Shown here in pieces: positions 31,422 through 38,877 of a stretch of DNA of 57,246 nucleotides (within the stretch, counting starts at the first letter, position 1; each line of letters begins with the position of its first letter). The notes beneath the pieces were generated by a model. The model was given only the letters and a program-made list of their open reading frames with translations. It was not told where the DNA came from and ran no database searches. The position numbers and the translations under genes are program-made. The stretch spans positions 1 through 57,246 of the forward strand of contig CANGNS010000023.1 in assembly GCA_947455465.1 (NCBI GenBank), in the 5' to 3' direction. Origin of the DNA: Comamonadaceae bacterium (GTDB lineage Bacteria; Pseudomonadota; Gammaproteobacteria; Burkholderiales; Burkholderiaceae_C).

Positions 31422-32159
31422 ATGAGTCAAAAAGTTGCTTACGTTACCGGCGGTATGGGTGGTATTGGTACCGCCATTTGCCAGCGCCTCCATAAGGAAG
31501 GTTTTAAAGTTATTGCCGGCTGCGGCCCCACCCGCGACCACGCCAAGTGGATCGCCGAGCAGGCGGCGCTGGGCTACACGTTCTACGCCTCGGTAGGCAA
31601 TGTGGGTGACTGGGATTCCACCGTGGAAGCTTTTACCAAATCCAAGGCTGAACACGGCGTGATCGACGTGCTGGTGAACAACGCCGGCATCACGCGCGAC
31701 CGCATGTTCCTCAAAATGAGCCGCGAAGACTGGGACATGGTGATCGAGACCAACCTCAACTCCATGTTCAACGTGACCAAGCAAGTAGTCGCCGATATGG
31801 TGGAAAAAGGCTGGGGCCGCATCATCAATATCTCGTCGGTCAACGGTGAAAAAGGCCAGGCCGGCCAGACCAATTACTCGGCTGCCAAAGCCGGTATGCA
31901 TGGTTTCTCGATGGCGCTGGCGCAAGAGCTGGCCACCAAAGGCGTAACGGTGAACACCGTGAGCCCCGGCTACATCGGCACCGACATGGTCAAAGCCATC
32001 CGCGAAGATGTGCTGGCCAAAATCGTCGCCACCGTGCCGGTCAAGCGCCTGGGCGAGCCCAGCGAGATTGCTTCCATCATCGCCTGGCTGGCGTCGGAAG
32101 AAGGCGGCTACGCCACCGGCGCCGACTTCTCGGTCAACGGCGGCTTGCACATGGGCTAG
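31422..32159 (+). CDS. phaB: Acetoacetyl-CoA reductase
   Basis: A 245-residue short-chain dehydrogenase reducing acetoacetyl-CoA to (R)-3-hydroxybutyryl-CoA with NADPH. The cofactor motif VTGGMGGIGTAIC is at residue 7, NNAGI near 88 and the catalytic Ser/Tyr/Lys in ISSVNGEKGQAGQTNYSAAK. ATG 31422 was chosen because AAGGAGA lies 6-10 bp upstream. It is the last gene of the pha operon, followed by a terminator. Confidence 0.97.
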   Translation: MSQKVAYVTGGMGGIGTAICQRLHKEGFKVIAGCGPTRDHAKWIAEQAALGYTFYASVGNVGDWDSTVEAFTKSKAEHGVIDVLVNNAGITRDRMFLKMSREDWDMVIETNLNSMFNVTKQVVADMVEKGWGRIINISSVNGEKGQAGQTNYSAAKAGMHGFSMALAQELATKGVTVNTVSPGYIGTDMVKAIREDVLAKIVATVPVKRLGEPSEIASIIAWLASEEGGYATGADFSVNGGLHMG

Positions 32160-32175
32160 GCCTAGGCCGGGCCTG

Positions 32176-32204
32176 AAAAAGCCGACGCACGCGTCGGCTT
32201 TTTT
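32176..32204. terminator. Bidirectional terminator between phaB and the TauE/SafE gene
   Basis: The stem GCCGACG (32181-32187) pairs with CGTCGGC (32192-32198) around a 4-nt loop. It is flanked by AAAAA on one side and TTTTTT on the other, so it can end transcription of both convergent genes. Confidence 0.92.
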
Positions 32205-32221
32205 GTGGGCGCGATGCGGTC

Positions 32222-33064
32222 TTAAGCGCTCAAACCTTTGAGCAGCATATGGATGCACAGACCGTAGAGCATGAAGGCAAACACCCGTTTGAGCGCCACC
32301 AGATTGAGCCGGTGCGCCATTTTGGCCCCCAGCGGCGCCGTCAGAACGCTGCACGAAGCGATCACCAGCAGCCCGGGCAACCAGATATAACCCAGCGAAG
32401 GCGCGGGCAAGTCCGGGTTATGCCAACCCGCAGCGATATAGCCCAAAGAGTTGAACAAGGCGATCGGAAAGCCCAGCGCGGCACTGGTGCTCACGGCATT
32501 CAAAATCGGTACGTTATGCGCCACCAAATACGGCACGCTGACAAAACCGCCGCCCGCGCCCACCAGCCCGGACAAAAAGCCGATGCCGGTGCCTGCCGCG
32601 GTTTGGCCTCTCCAGCCCGGCAATTGGCGGCTGGCCTTGGGTTGGCGGTTGAGCAGCATTTGGGTGGCCGAAAACCCCACGAAAACCGCAAACACCAGCG
32701 ACAGCACGCCGCCTTTAAGCACCGCAAACACGCCCGCACTGGCCAGCGCCCCGCCCAGTGCAATGCCCGGCGCCAAGGCTTTGACGATGTCCCAGCGCAC
32801 GGTGCCGCGTTGGTGGTGGGCGCGCACGCTTGACAGGCTGGTAAACACAATCATGGCCATGGAGGTGGCAATCGCCATCTTGACGCTGACATTGGTCGCC
32901 AGGCCGCGCGCTTCCAGGATCATGGTCATCACCGGCGCTACCAGCATGCCCCCGCCGATGCCCAGCAAACCGGCGAGCAGGCCCGCAATCAGGCCCAGCA
33001 GGGCCAGCTCTATCACCATTTGCGGGTCAAACATAAGGATTTGGGGGGTTGATGAGAGGTTCAA
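32222..33064 (-). CDS. TauE/SafE family permease
   Basis: A 280-residue membrane protein with about eight TM segments and the duplicated glycine-rich loops GLLGIGGGMLVAPV (residues about 33-46) and GLVGAGGGFVSVPYLV (about 168-183) typical of the TauE/SafE (former DUF81) family. Members export sulfite, sulfoacetate or other organosulfur anions. An internal ATG at residue 11 is an alternative start. No sulfonate genes are nearby, so the substrate is uncertain. Confidence 0.9.
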   Translation of the reverse strand: MNLSSTPQILMFDPQMVIELALLGLIAGLLAGLLGIGGGMLVAPVMTMILEARGLATNVSVKMAIATSMAMIVFTSLSSVRAHHQRGTVRWDIVKALAPGIALGGALASAGVFAVLKGGVLSLVFAVFVGFSATQMLLNRQPKASRQLPGWRGQTAAGTGIGFLSGLVGAGGGFVSVPYLVAHNVPILNAVSTSAALGFPIALFNSLGYIAAGWHNPDLPAPSLGYIWLPGLLVIASCSVLTAPLGAKMAHRLNLVALKRVFAFMLYGLCIHMLLKGLSA

Positions 33065-33066
33065 AA

Positions 33067-33240
33067 GGTGTCTGCGGTGGGCCCCCGGGCCCGCATCCTA
33101 AACCGCAGTTTAGGTGGGCGAGGTCAGCATCCCATTGGGTCCATCTAACGCGAGATGATCACGCCTGGGAGGCGATGTTCCAAGCCCTGGCTCAATGAGC
33201 ATTGGTTCAGGAAATTAAAAACCCGGAGGAACCGCAGACC
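33067..33240 (-). ncRNA. ssrS: 6S RNA (probable)
   Basis: About 170 nt directly downstream of zapA, the usual place of ssrS in gamma- and betaproteobacteria. The ends form a closing stem: GTCTGCGGT (33231-33239 on the minus strand) pairs perfectly with ACCGCAGAC (33070-33078). A central region between them could form the long internal bubble that mimics an open promoter. A TACAAT -10 element (33247-33252, minus) lies about 7 bp before the 5' end. The product would bind sigma70 RNA polymerase. The call rests on position and architecture, without an alignment. Confidence 0.72.
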
Positions 33241-33246
33241 CGTCAG

Positions 33247-33252
33247 ATTGTA
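33247..33252 (-). promoter_or_regulatory. -10 element of the probable 6S RNA
   Basis: TACAAT on the minus strand, about 7 bp before the proposed 6S 5' end near 33240. The upstream -35 region is GC-rich (CTGGCC-like) and weak. Confidence 0.5.
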
Positions 33253-33278
33253 GGCGGCCCCTGGCGGGCCGGCCAGCT

Positions 33279-33614
33279 TTAAAACAACAGGCCGTCGTCG
33301 GCCAGGACTTTGTCCAGGCGCTTGATCAGCGGCTCCAGGACCAGGTCGCTTTGGCGGCGGTTCAGGGTCAGTGCCGGTCCGGCCTCCAAGGCCATGTCGG
33401 AGGGCAGGGTGCCGTTGTTGGAGACCACATCGAAGGCCAGATTGAGCGCGGCCAGCACCGCGATACGGTCGCGTGCCCGCACTTTGCCCGCATCACGGAT
33501 CTTGCACATGCCCGCGTCGACGCGTTGCACGGCGCGCAGCAACTGCTCTTCGCCGCCGTCGGGGCAGCCCAAAAGATAGCTTTGGCCCATGATTTGGACT
33601 TCGAGTTGCTTCAT
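33279..33614 (-). CDS. zapA: Cell division protein ZapA
   Basis: A 111-residue Z-ring-associated protein. The N-terminal strand segment KQLEVQIMGQSYLLGCPDGGEEQL and the later helix with RDRIAVLAALNLAFDVV match ZapA, which cross-links FtsZ filaments. Its ATG overlaps the stop of the upstream zapB-like gene by 4 bp. The probable 6S RNA follows it. Confidence 0.92.
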   Translation of the reverse strand: MKQLEVQIMGQSYLLGCPDGGEEQLLRAVQRVDAGMCKIRDAGKVRARDRIAVLAALNLAFDVVSNNGTLPSDMALEAGPALTLNRRQSDLVLEPLIKRLDKVLADDGLLF

Positions 33615-33859
33615 GGCGATGTCGGGTGCATGTCGGAGGAGGCTGCGGGAATGGGCGCTGCGCCTTGGGGAAGGCGGTCGAGCAGGGCATCGACCCGGGC
33701 GCGGGCCGCGGCGAGACGCGACTTGAGCGAATCGCGCTCCTGCGTCAGCGATTTCACTTGTTCGGCGAGCAGGGCATTGGTACGGCGCAATTCCTCATGG
33801 CGAACCAGCAAGCGCTCGACGCGCTCGGCGATCTGATCGATAGGGGAGGCCTGGTCCAT
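33611..33859 (-). CDS. ZapB-like coiled-coil protein
   Basis: About 82 residues, nearly all one coiled coil (ERVERLLVRHEELRRTNALL and onwards to ARVDALLDRL), ending in a Pro/Ala tail. Position directly upstream of zapA with a 4-bp overlap suggests a ZapB-type partner in Z-ring positioning. ATG 33859 is preferred, being close to a TACAAT -10 element (33867-33872, minus), which would leave almost no leader. ATG 33868 or 33886 are alternatives. Confidence 0.78.
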   Translation of the reverse strand: MDQASPIDQIAERVERLLVRHEELRRTNALLAEQVKSLTQERDSLKSRLAAARARVDALLDRLPQGAAPIPAASSDMHPTSP

Positions 33860-33902
33860 GGCGCGCATTGTAGTGGCCCTAGGCAAGCGCCCTGCCCGGG
33901 CC

Positions 33903-33908
33903 TACAAT
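33903..33908 (+). promoter_or_regulatory. Promoter -10 of the cobalamin riboswitch operon
   Basis: TACAAT at 33903-33908 with TAGGCA (33880-33885) at 17-bp spacing as -35. The predicted start, near 33915, is at the beginning of the riboswitch. Confidence 0.6.
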
Positions 33909-33915
33909 GGCGCTG

Positions 33916-34125
33916 TTGGTGCTCGCGCCTTGGTTCACACGGCGCAGTTCAACGGGAAGCAGGAGGGAAGGCCCCGCAAAGCCAACCTAACCTGCGCTGC
34001 CCCCGCAACGGTAAGTGGACGAATCAGACCTGATTTAGCTCCCATCACAGCCACTGAGTGCCCTGAACAAGCATTTGGGAAGGCGATGGGAGTCGCGCCA
34101 CCAGCCCGGATACCGGCCAACAAGG
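33916..34125 (+). promoter_or_regulatory. Cobalamin (B12) riboswitch
   Basis: The conserved elements appear in order: GGTTCACACGG and CGGGAAGCAGG at the start, GCTGCCCCCGCAACGGTAAG (the B12 box region near 34000), GCCACTG, GGGAAGGCGATGGG and the closing AGCCCGGATACCGGCC near 34103. The leader continues for about 80 bp to the btuB start and contains a GCGCATG/CATGCGC stem (34133-34139 with 34157-34163) that may be the expression platform. Binding of cobalamin would lower expression of the uptake operon. Confidence 0.95.
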
Positions 34126-34207
34126 TGGTGGTGCGCATGCGCATTGCCGTAACGCCCATGCGCTGTCGGGGAAGACGGCGAGGGTTTGTTTGATGGTTTG
34201 ATTCACA

Positions 34208-36112
34208 ATGAAAACTCGTACTTTTGCCGTGCGCTTGGCCGCACTTCCTATGGCTATGGCCATTTCTTTATCCGCTGGCGCAGCGCATGCGCAGTCGGGC
34301 GCCGCAAGCACCGATTTGCCCCGGGTGCTGGTCAGCGCCACCGGGGTGCAGCAACCTTTGGCTGATGTGCTCTCTTCGGTCTCGGTCATCACCCGCGCGG
34401 ACATTCTGCGCTCGCAGGCGCAGAGCCTGGCTGACGTGCTGCAAGGCGAGGCCGGCTTTGAATTTGCCCGCAACGGCGGCCCTGGTGCGGTGACCTCGTT
34501 CTTTTTGCGCGGGCAAGACAGCATCAACACGGCCATCGTGGTTGACGGCGTACGCGCCCCGGTGGACCAAATTGGCTCCTTGCTGGTGATTGATATTCCG
34601 CTGCAGCACATTGAGCGTATCGAAATTTTGCGCGGTAACGCCAGCGCCTTGTATGGCGACGCGGCCGTGGGTGGCGTGATCAGCATTACGACGGTCTCGG
34701 GCGCGGGCGCTGCGCAGGCCTCGGGCGCGCTCACACTCGGTGCACGCAATACGCGTGAGCTGCAGGCGGGCTATGCCACCGACATAGAAGGCTTGCGCCT
34801 GAACCTGAGCGCCGGGCAGTCGGCCTCGGACGGCTTTTCGGCCATGAACACCCAGAAAAATACCAATGCCAATGCGGACAAGGACGGCTTTAGCAGCCGT
34901 TTTGTGGCCCTGAGTCTGGCGAAAAAGCAAACCGCCGATCTGAGCTACGGCCTGCGCTACCAGGCCAGCAACTCCAGTGCCGACTATGACGACGCCTGGG
35001 GGGCGCCTTCCGACATCAATGTGTTCAAAAAAGACACCAGCAACCTCAGCGCCTACGTGCGTCATGCCCTGAGCACTGATTGGACGAGTACGCTGCAGGC
35101 CTCGGTCTCCAGCTTGCGCTACGAAGACGCCAAAAATGGAGTGTTGTACACAGCGGGCGATTGGTCTTACAAAAACGGTGTTTCCACCGGCACGCAGCGC
35201 GAGTTGCGCTGGGCCAATGACTACCAATTGGCATCCACCACTTTGCTGCACGGCGGCCTCGATTATTTTGATGCCAGCTACAGCGGCCAAGGCGATAACG
35301 CCTACGAGATGCGCAAATCCGGTCGCGCGCTGTATGCCGGCCTGACCCACAATGTGGACGCATGGACCCTGCAGGCCAATGCCCGCACCGACACGCTCAG
35401 CACCGACAAACCCAGTGCCGGTGCCGCCGCCACCAATAGCCAGGCGATCAACTCCAGCCTGCTCGGCCTGGGCTACCGCCTGGGCGGCGCCTGGCGCTTG
35501 AACGCCAGCCTGTCCACCGGGTTTCGGGCGCCTACGGCTTATGAAGTGGCCGCGACCCCCGCCATCAAACCCGAAATCCACCGCAGCCAAGAACTGGGCC
35601 TGGTGTATGCCCAGGCCGATACCTATGCCCGTCTGGCCTATTTCGACACGCATACGGACGACGCCATCAACTCGGATGGCGGCTGGCCAGAAAACTATGC
35701 CAATGTCGGCCGGGTACAAAACAAGGGCCTAGAGGCCGCACTCAAAACCCAACTGGCGGGTAACGCGGTGTCGCTCTCACTGGTGTCGCAAGACCCGCAA
35801 AACCTGAGCACCGGCCAGCGCCTGGCCCGCCGTGCCCGCAACTACGGCAGCGTGGACGTCTCGCGCAATGTGGCAGGCTTTGAAATCGGCGCAAAAATGT
35901 ACGCGGCCGACGAACGCAAAAACAGCGACTACGACAAAGTCATCCTGTCGGGCTACACCTTGTGGTCTTTTTACGCCAGCAAAGCCCTGGACGCCGGGTG
36001 GACGCTGCGTGCCCGTATCGACAACGCTTTTGACCGGCCATACGAGCTGGCCAGCGGCTACAACACGCCCGGCCTAGGCGCGTTTGTGACGCTGCAATAC
36101 CAGCCCAAATAA
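34208..36112 (+). CDS. btuB: TonB-dependent vitamin B12 outer-membrane receptor
   Basis: A 634-residue outer-membrane receptor. It has a cleavable signal peptide (AMAISLSAGAAHAQSG), a TonB-box-like VLVSATG soon after, a plug domain (residues about 50-160 with GAVTSFFLRGQDSINTAIVVDGV and GDAAVGGVISI) and a 22-strand beta barrel ending in VTLQYQPK. The cobalamin riboswitch upstream and the btuFCD genes downstream identify the ligand as cobalamin or a related corrinoid. Confidence 0.95.
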   Translation: MKTRTFAVRLAALPMAMAISLSAGAAHAQSGAASTDLPRVLVSATGVQQPLADVLSSVSVITRADILRSQAQSLADVLQGEAGFEFARNGGPGAVTSFFLRGQDSINTAIVVDGVRAPVDQIGSLLVIDIPLQHIERIEILRGNASALYGDAAVGGVISITTVSGAGAAQASGALTLGARNTRELQAGYATDIEGLRLNLSAGQSASDGFSAMNTQKNTNANADKDGFSSRFVALSLAKKQTADLSYGLRYQASNSSADYDDAWGAPSDINVFKKDTSNLSAYVRHALSTDWTSTLQASVSSLRYEDAKNGVLYTAGDWSYKNGVSTGTQRELRWANDYQLASTTLLHGGLDYFDASYSGQGDNAYEMRKSGRALYAGLTHNVDAWTLQANARTDTLSTDKPSAGAAATNSQAINSSLLGLGYRLGGAWRLNASLSTGFRAPTAYEVAATPAIKPEIHRSQELGLVYAQADTYARLAYFDTHTDDAINSDGGWPENYANVGRVQNKGLEAALKTQLAGNAVSLSLVSQDPQNLSTGQRLARRARNYGSVDVSRNVAGFEIGAKMYAADERKNSDYDKVILSGYTLWSFYASKALDAGWTLRARIDNAFDRPYELASGYNTPGLGAFVTLQYQPK

Positions 36113-36116
36113 GGCC

Positions 36117-37034
36117 ATGACGCAGTGGTTCCCCAAGCGCATCCTGGGCCAGGGTGCACGCATGCAACAGCGCTTTGCCGTGCTGTGTTGCGCCCTGGCC
36201 AGCAGCTTGGCGTGGGCCGGCGTGCAGATCACGGACGACAAGGGCCGCGAGGTGCGCCTGGAGCAGGCGCCCAAGCGCATCGTCAGCCTGTACCCCTCGC
36301 TGACTGAGGCGGTTTGCGCGCTGGGCCGCTGCCAGGATCTGGTGGGTGTGGACCGCTACTCCAACTTTCCGGCCTCGGTGCGCGCCTTGCCGCAGTTGGG
36401 CGGCGGGCTGGACCCGCAGGTCGAGGCTGTTTTTGCGCTCAAGCCCGATTTGGTGTTGGCGGCCAGTTCTTCGCCAGGCGCCGAGCGTTTGGCGGCGCTG
36501 GGGCTCAAGGTGGTGCAGCTCGAGCCTAAGGACTATGGCGCTACCGTACGCATTGTGCGCACGCTGGCCACGCTGCTGGGCGTGGCCGATGCGCAGCCGG
36601 TGATTGACCAAATCGATGCTGACTTCGCCGCCGCCCAGGCCCAGATGCCGGCGCAGGCGCGTGGCAAAAAAGTGTATTTCGAGGTCAGCACCGGGCCCTA
36701 CGCGGCGAGCCCCTCGTCCTTTATCGGCCAGACCTTGCAGCGCCTGGGGCTGCTCAATATCGTGGGGCCCGAGCTGGGGCCTTTCCCCAAAATCAATCCC
36801 GAGCTGGTGGTGCGGTCCCAGCCCGACATCGTGGTGGTCGCCGACAGCAGCTTGGCAGGCATGGCCGAACGCCCTGGTTGGGGCCAGGTACGGGCTTTGC
36901 AAGCGCACCGTGTCTGCACTTTTAACAAAGACGATGGCGACGTACTGGTGCGCGCCGGCCCGCGCATGGGCCAGGGTGCGCTGCGTCTGGCCCAATGCAT
37001 GCGCCGCTTGTATGGCGCCGAGGGCAAGCCGTGA
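36117..37034 (+). CDS. btuF: Periplasmic cobalamin-binding protein
   Basis: A 305-residue solute-binding protein of the BtuF/FecB class: KRIVSLYPSLTEAVCALG near residue 53, LVGVDRYSNFP and LKPDLVLAASSS. A hydrophobic signal sequence ends at SSLAWA. Translation may instead begin at the internal ATG 36162, which would put the signal peptide at the extreme N-terminus; the ATG at 36117 has an AAGG 5 bp before it. It delivers B12 to the BtuCD transporter and overlaps btuC by 4 bp. Confidence 0.92.
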   Translation: MTQWFPKRILGQGARMQQRFAVLCCALASSLAWAGVQITDDKGREVRLEQAPKRIVSLYPSLTEAVCALGRCQDLVGVDRYSNFPASVRALPQLGGGLDPQVEAVFALKPDLVLAASSSPGAERLAALGLKVVQLEPKDYGATVRIVRTLATLLGVADAQPVIDQIDADFAAAQAQMPAQARGKKVYFEVSTGPYAASPSSFIGQTLQRLGLLNIVGPELGPFPKINPELVVRSQPDIVVVADSSLAGMAERPGWGQVRALQAHRVCTFNKDDGDVLVRAGPRMGQGALRLAQCMRRLYGAEGKP

Positions 37035-38068
37035 AGCACTATTTGTTTCACCGGCCGCTGCATTTGGGCTTGCTCTTGGGCCTGATTACCGTGCTGTTGC
37101 TGGCGCTGGGCATGCTGGCGGGAAGCAGTGGCATGGACGCGCTGCCCACCGTGTTGCGCGCTTTGCAAGCCCCTGCGGATGACGATGGCCGCATGCTGGC
37201 GCAAATTGTTTGGCAAATCCGCTTGCCGCGCGGCGTGGGTGCCTGGCTGGCCGGCGCCTTGCTGGGTTTGGCTGGTGCGCTGGCCCAAAGTGTGTTTCGC
37301 AATCCCTTGGCCGATCCGTATTTGTTAGGCAGCGCTTCGGGCGCATCACTGGGCGTGTGTTTAGCGCTGGTGGCGATGGATGGCGCTTTAATGAACGTCC
37401 ATTGGCTAGGCCGCCTGGGTCTGACCGGTGCCGCTTTTGGTGGCGCAATGCTGGCGGTGGTCATGACTGCCGCCTTAGCCCGAGGGGTTGCGCAAACGCT
37501 GCGCCTGTTGCTCGCTGGTGTGGTGGTGGCGGTGGTGCTGGGCGCGGGCAGTTCGCTGGTGCTGCAAATGCACCCGCAGCTTTTGCAAAGCATGCAAGGC
37601 TTTATGTTGGGTAGCACCGCCTTTGTCGGCTGGGACGGCTGCGCGCTGATGTTTGCCGCTTTGCTGCTAGGCCTGGCCGTGACTTGGGCGCTGGGGCGCT
37701 GGGTCGATGGCCTGGTGCTGGGCGAGCACACCGCGCGCAGCATGGGCCTGCCGGTGGACGCGATGCGCTGGGTTTTGATTTTGACTTTGGCGCTGGCCAC
37801 CGGCGCGGCGGTAGCGCACACCGGCCTGATTGCCTTTGTCGGGCTGGCTGCGCCGCACATCATCCGGCGCGTGGTGCATTGGGGCGCACGCCACGGCGCG
37901 GTGCTGGCGGCGATGGTGGGCGGGCTGCTGCTGGCGGCGGCCGATTTATTGGCCCGCCTGGTGATTGCGCCGGCTGAATTGCCCGTGGGCGTGCTCACCG
38001 CTTTGCTGGGCGGCGGCTATTTGCTATGGCTGATGCGCCGCACCTCTGGCGCAGGAGCGATGCCATGA
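37031..38068 (+). CDS. btuC: Cobalamin ABC transporter permease
   Basis: A 345-residue FecCD/BtuC-family permease with about ten TM helices. Family segments are WQIRLPRGVGAWLAGALLGLAG near residue 70, FRNPLADPYLLGSASGASLG near 93 and HTGLIAFVGLAAPHIIRR near 258. GTG 37031 overlaps the btuF stop. With BtuD it forms the inner-membrane B12 importer. Confidence 0.94.
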   Translation: MKHYLFHRPLHLGLLLGLITVLLLALGMLAGSSGMDALPTVLRALQAPADDDGRMLAQIVWQIRLPRGVGAWLAGALLGLAGALAQSVFRNPLADPYLLGSASGASLGVCLALVAMDGALMNVHWLGRLGLTGAAFGGAMLAVVMTAALARGVAQTLRLLLAGVVVAVVLGAGSSLVLQMHPQLLQSMQGFMLGSTAFVGWDGCALMFAALLLGLAVTWALGRWVDGLVLGEHTARSMGLPVDAMRWVLILTLALATGAAVAHTGLIAFVGLAAPHIIRRVVHWGARHGAVLAAMVGGLLLAAADLLARLVIAPAELPVGVLTALLGGGYLLWLMRRTSGAGAMP

Positions 38069-38877
38069 CCGGGCCCATTGCCCTGGCGCCTGCACTGCAG
38101 GTGCGCGGCTTGCAGGTGTCCTTGGGCGGCCGGCCGGTGTTACAGGACGTAGATTTTTCGGTGGCTGCGGGCCGCTGGGTCAGCATGGTGGGGCCCAATG
38201 GGGCGGGTAAATCGACGCTGCTGGCGGCGCTGGCCGGCTTGCTTCCGGCGCAGGGGCAGATCAGCCTTTTGGGCCAAGATGTGGCGACCATGAACCCCGC
38301 CTACCGCGCCCGCAGCGTGGCCTGGATGGGCCAAAACGAACCCGCTGGCGAGGATCTGCGCGCCTGGGATGTGGTCTTGCTCGGGCGCTTGCCGCACCAA
38401 GGCTGGCTGGCGGGCTTGCAGGCGCATGACCTGCACGTGGCCGAACAGGCTTTGCGCAGCACCCAGGCCTGGGACTGGCGCGATCGCAGCATGGGCACCT
38501 TGTCTGGTGGCGAGCGCCAACGGGTGTTGCTGGCCCGCGCTTTGGCGGTGCAGGCGCCGGTAATTTTGTTTGACGAACCGTTGTCGCACCTGGACCCGCC
38601 GCACCAGGCCGATTGGATGGACCTGACGCGCGCCCTGGTCGCCGCAGGCGCCACCGTGCTGAGCGTGTTGCACGAAGTGTCCATGGCGCTGCAGGCCGAT
38701 GAAATGCTGCTTGTGCAGAACGGGCGCTTGGTGCACCAAGGTGCTTGCGCCGACACGCGCACCCACCGCGCCTTGGAGCAGGTGTTTGACCATCGCATCG
38801 CCGTGCATACCTTGGACGGCCAAGCGCTGGCACTGCCGCGGCGCGCAGCGCCCACCAGCCAACAGGAGCGCGCATGA
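38065..38877 (+). CDS. btuD: Cobalamin ABC transporter ATPase
   Basis: A 270-residue ABC ATPase: Walker A GPNGAGKST near residue 45, signature LSGGERQRVLLARAL near 148, Walker B PVILFDEPLSHLD near 166 and the H-loop His in LSVLHEVS. It overlaps btuC and cobQ by 4 bp each, so the operon is translationally coupled. Confidence 0.94.
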   Translation: MTGPIALAPALQVRGLQVSLGGRPVLQDVDFSVAAGRWVSMVGPNGAGKSTLLAALAGLLPAQGQISLLGQDVATMNPAYRARSVAWMGQNEPAGEDLRAWDVVLLGRLPHQGWLAGLQAHDLHVAEQALRSTQAWDWRDRSMGTLSGGERQRVLLARALAVQAPVILFDEPLSHLDPPHQADWMDLTRALVAAGATVLSVLHEVSMALQADEMLLVQNGRLVHQGACADTRTHRALEQVFDHRIAVHTLDGQALALPRRAAPTSQQERA

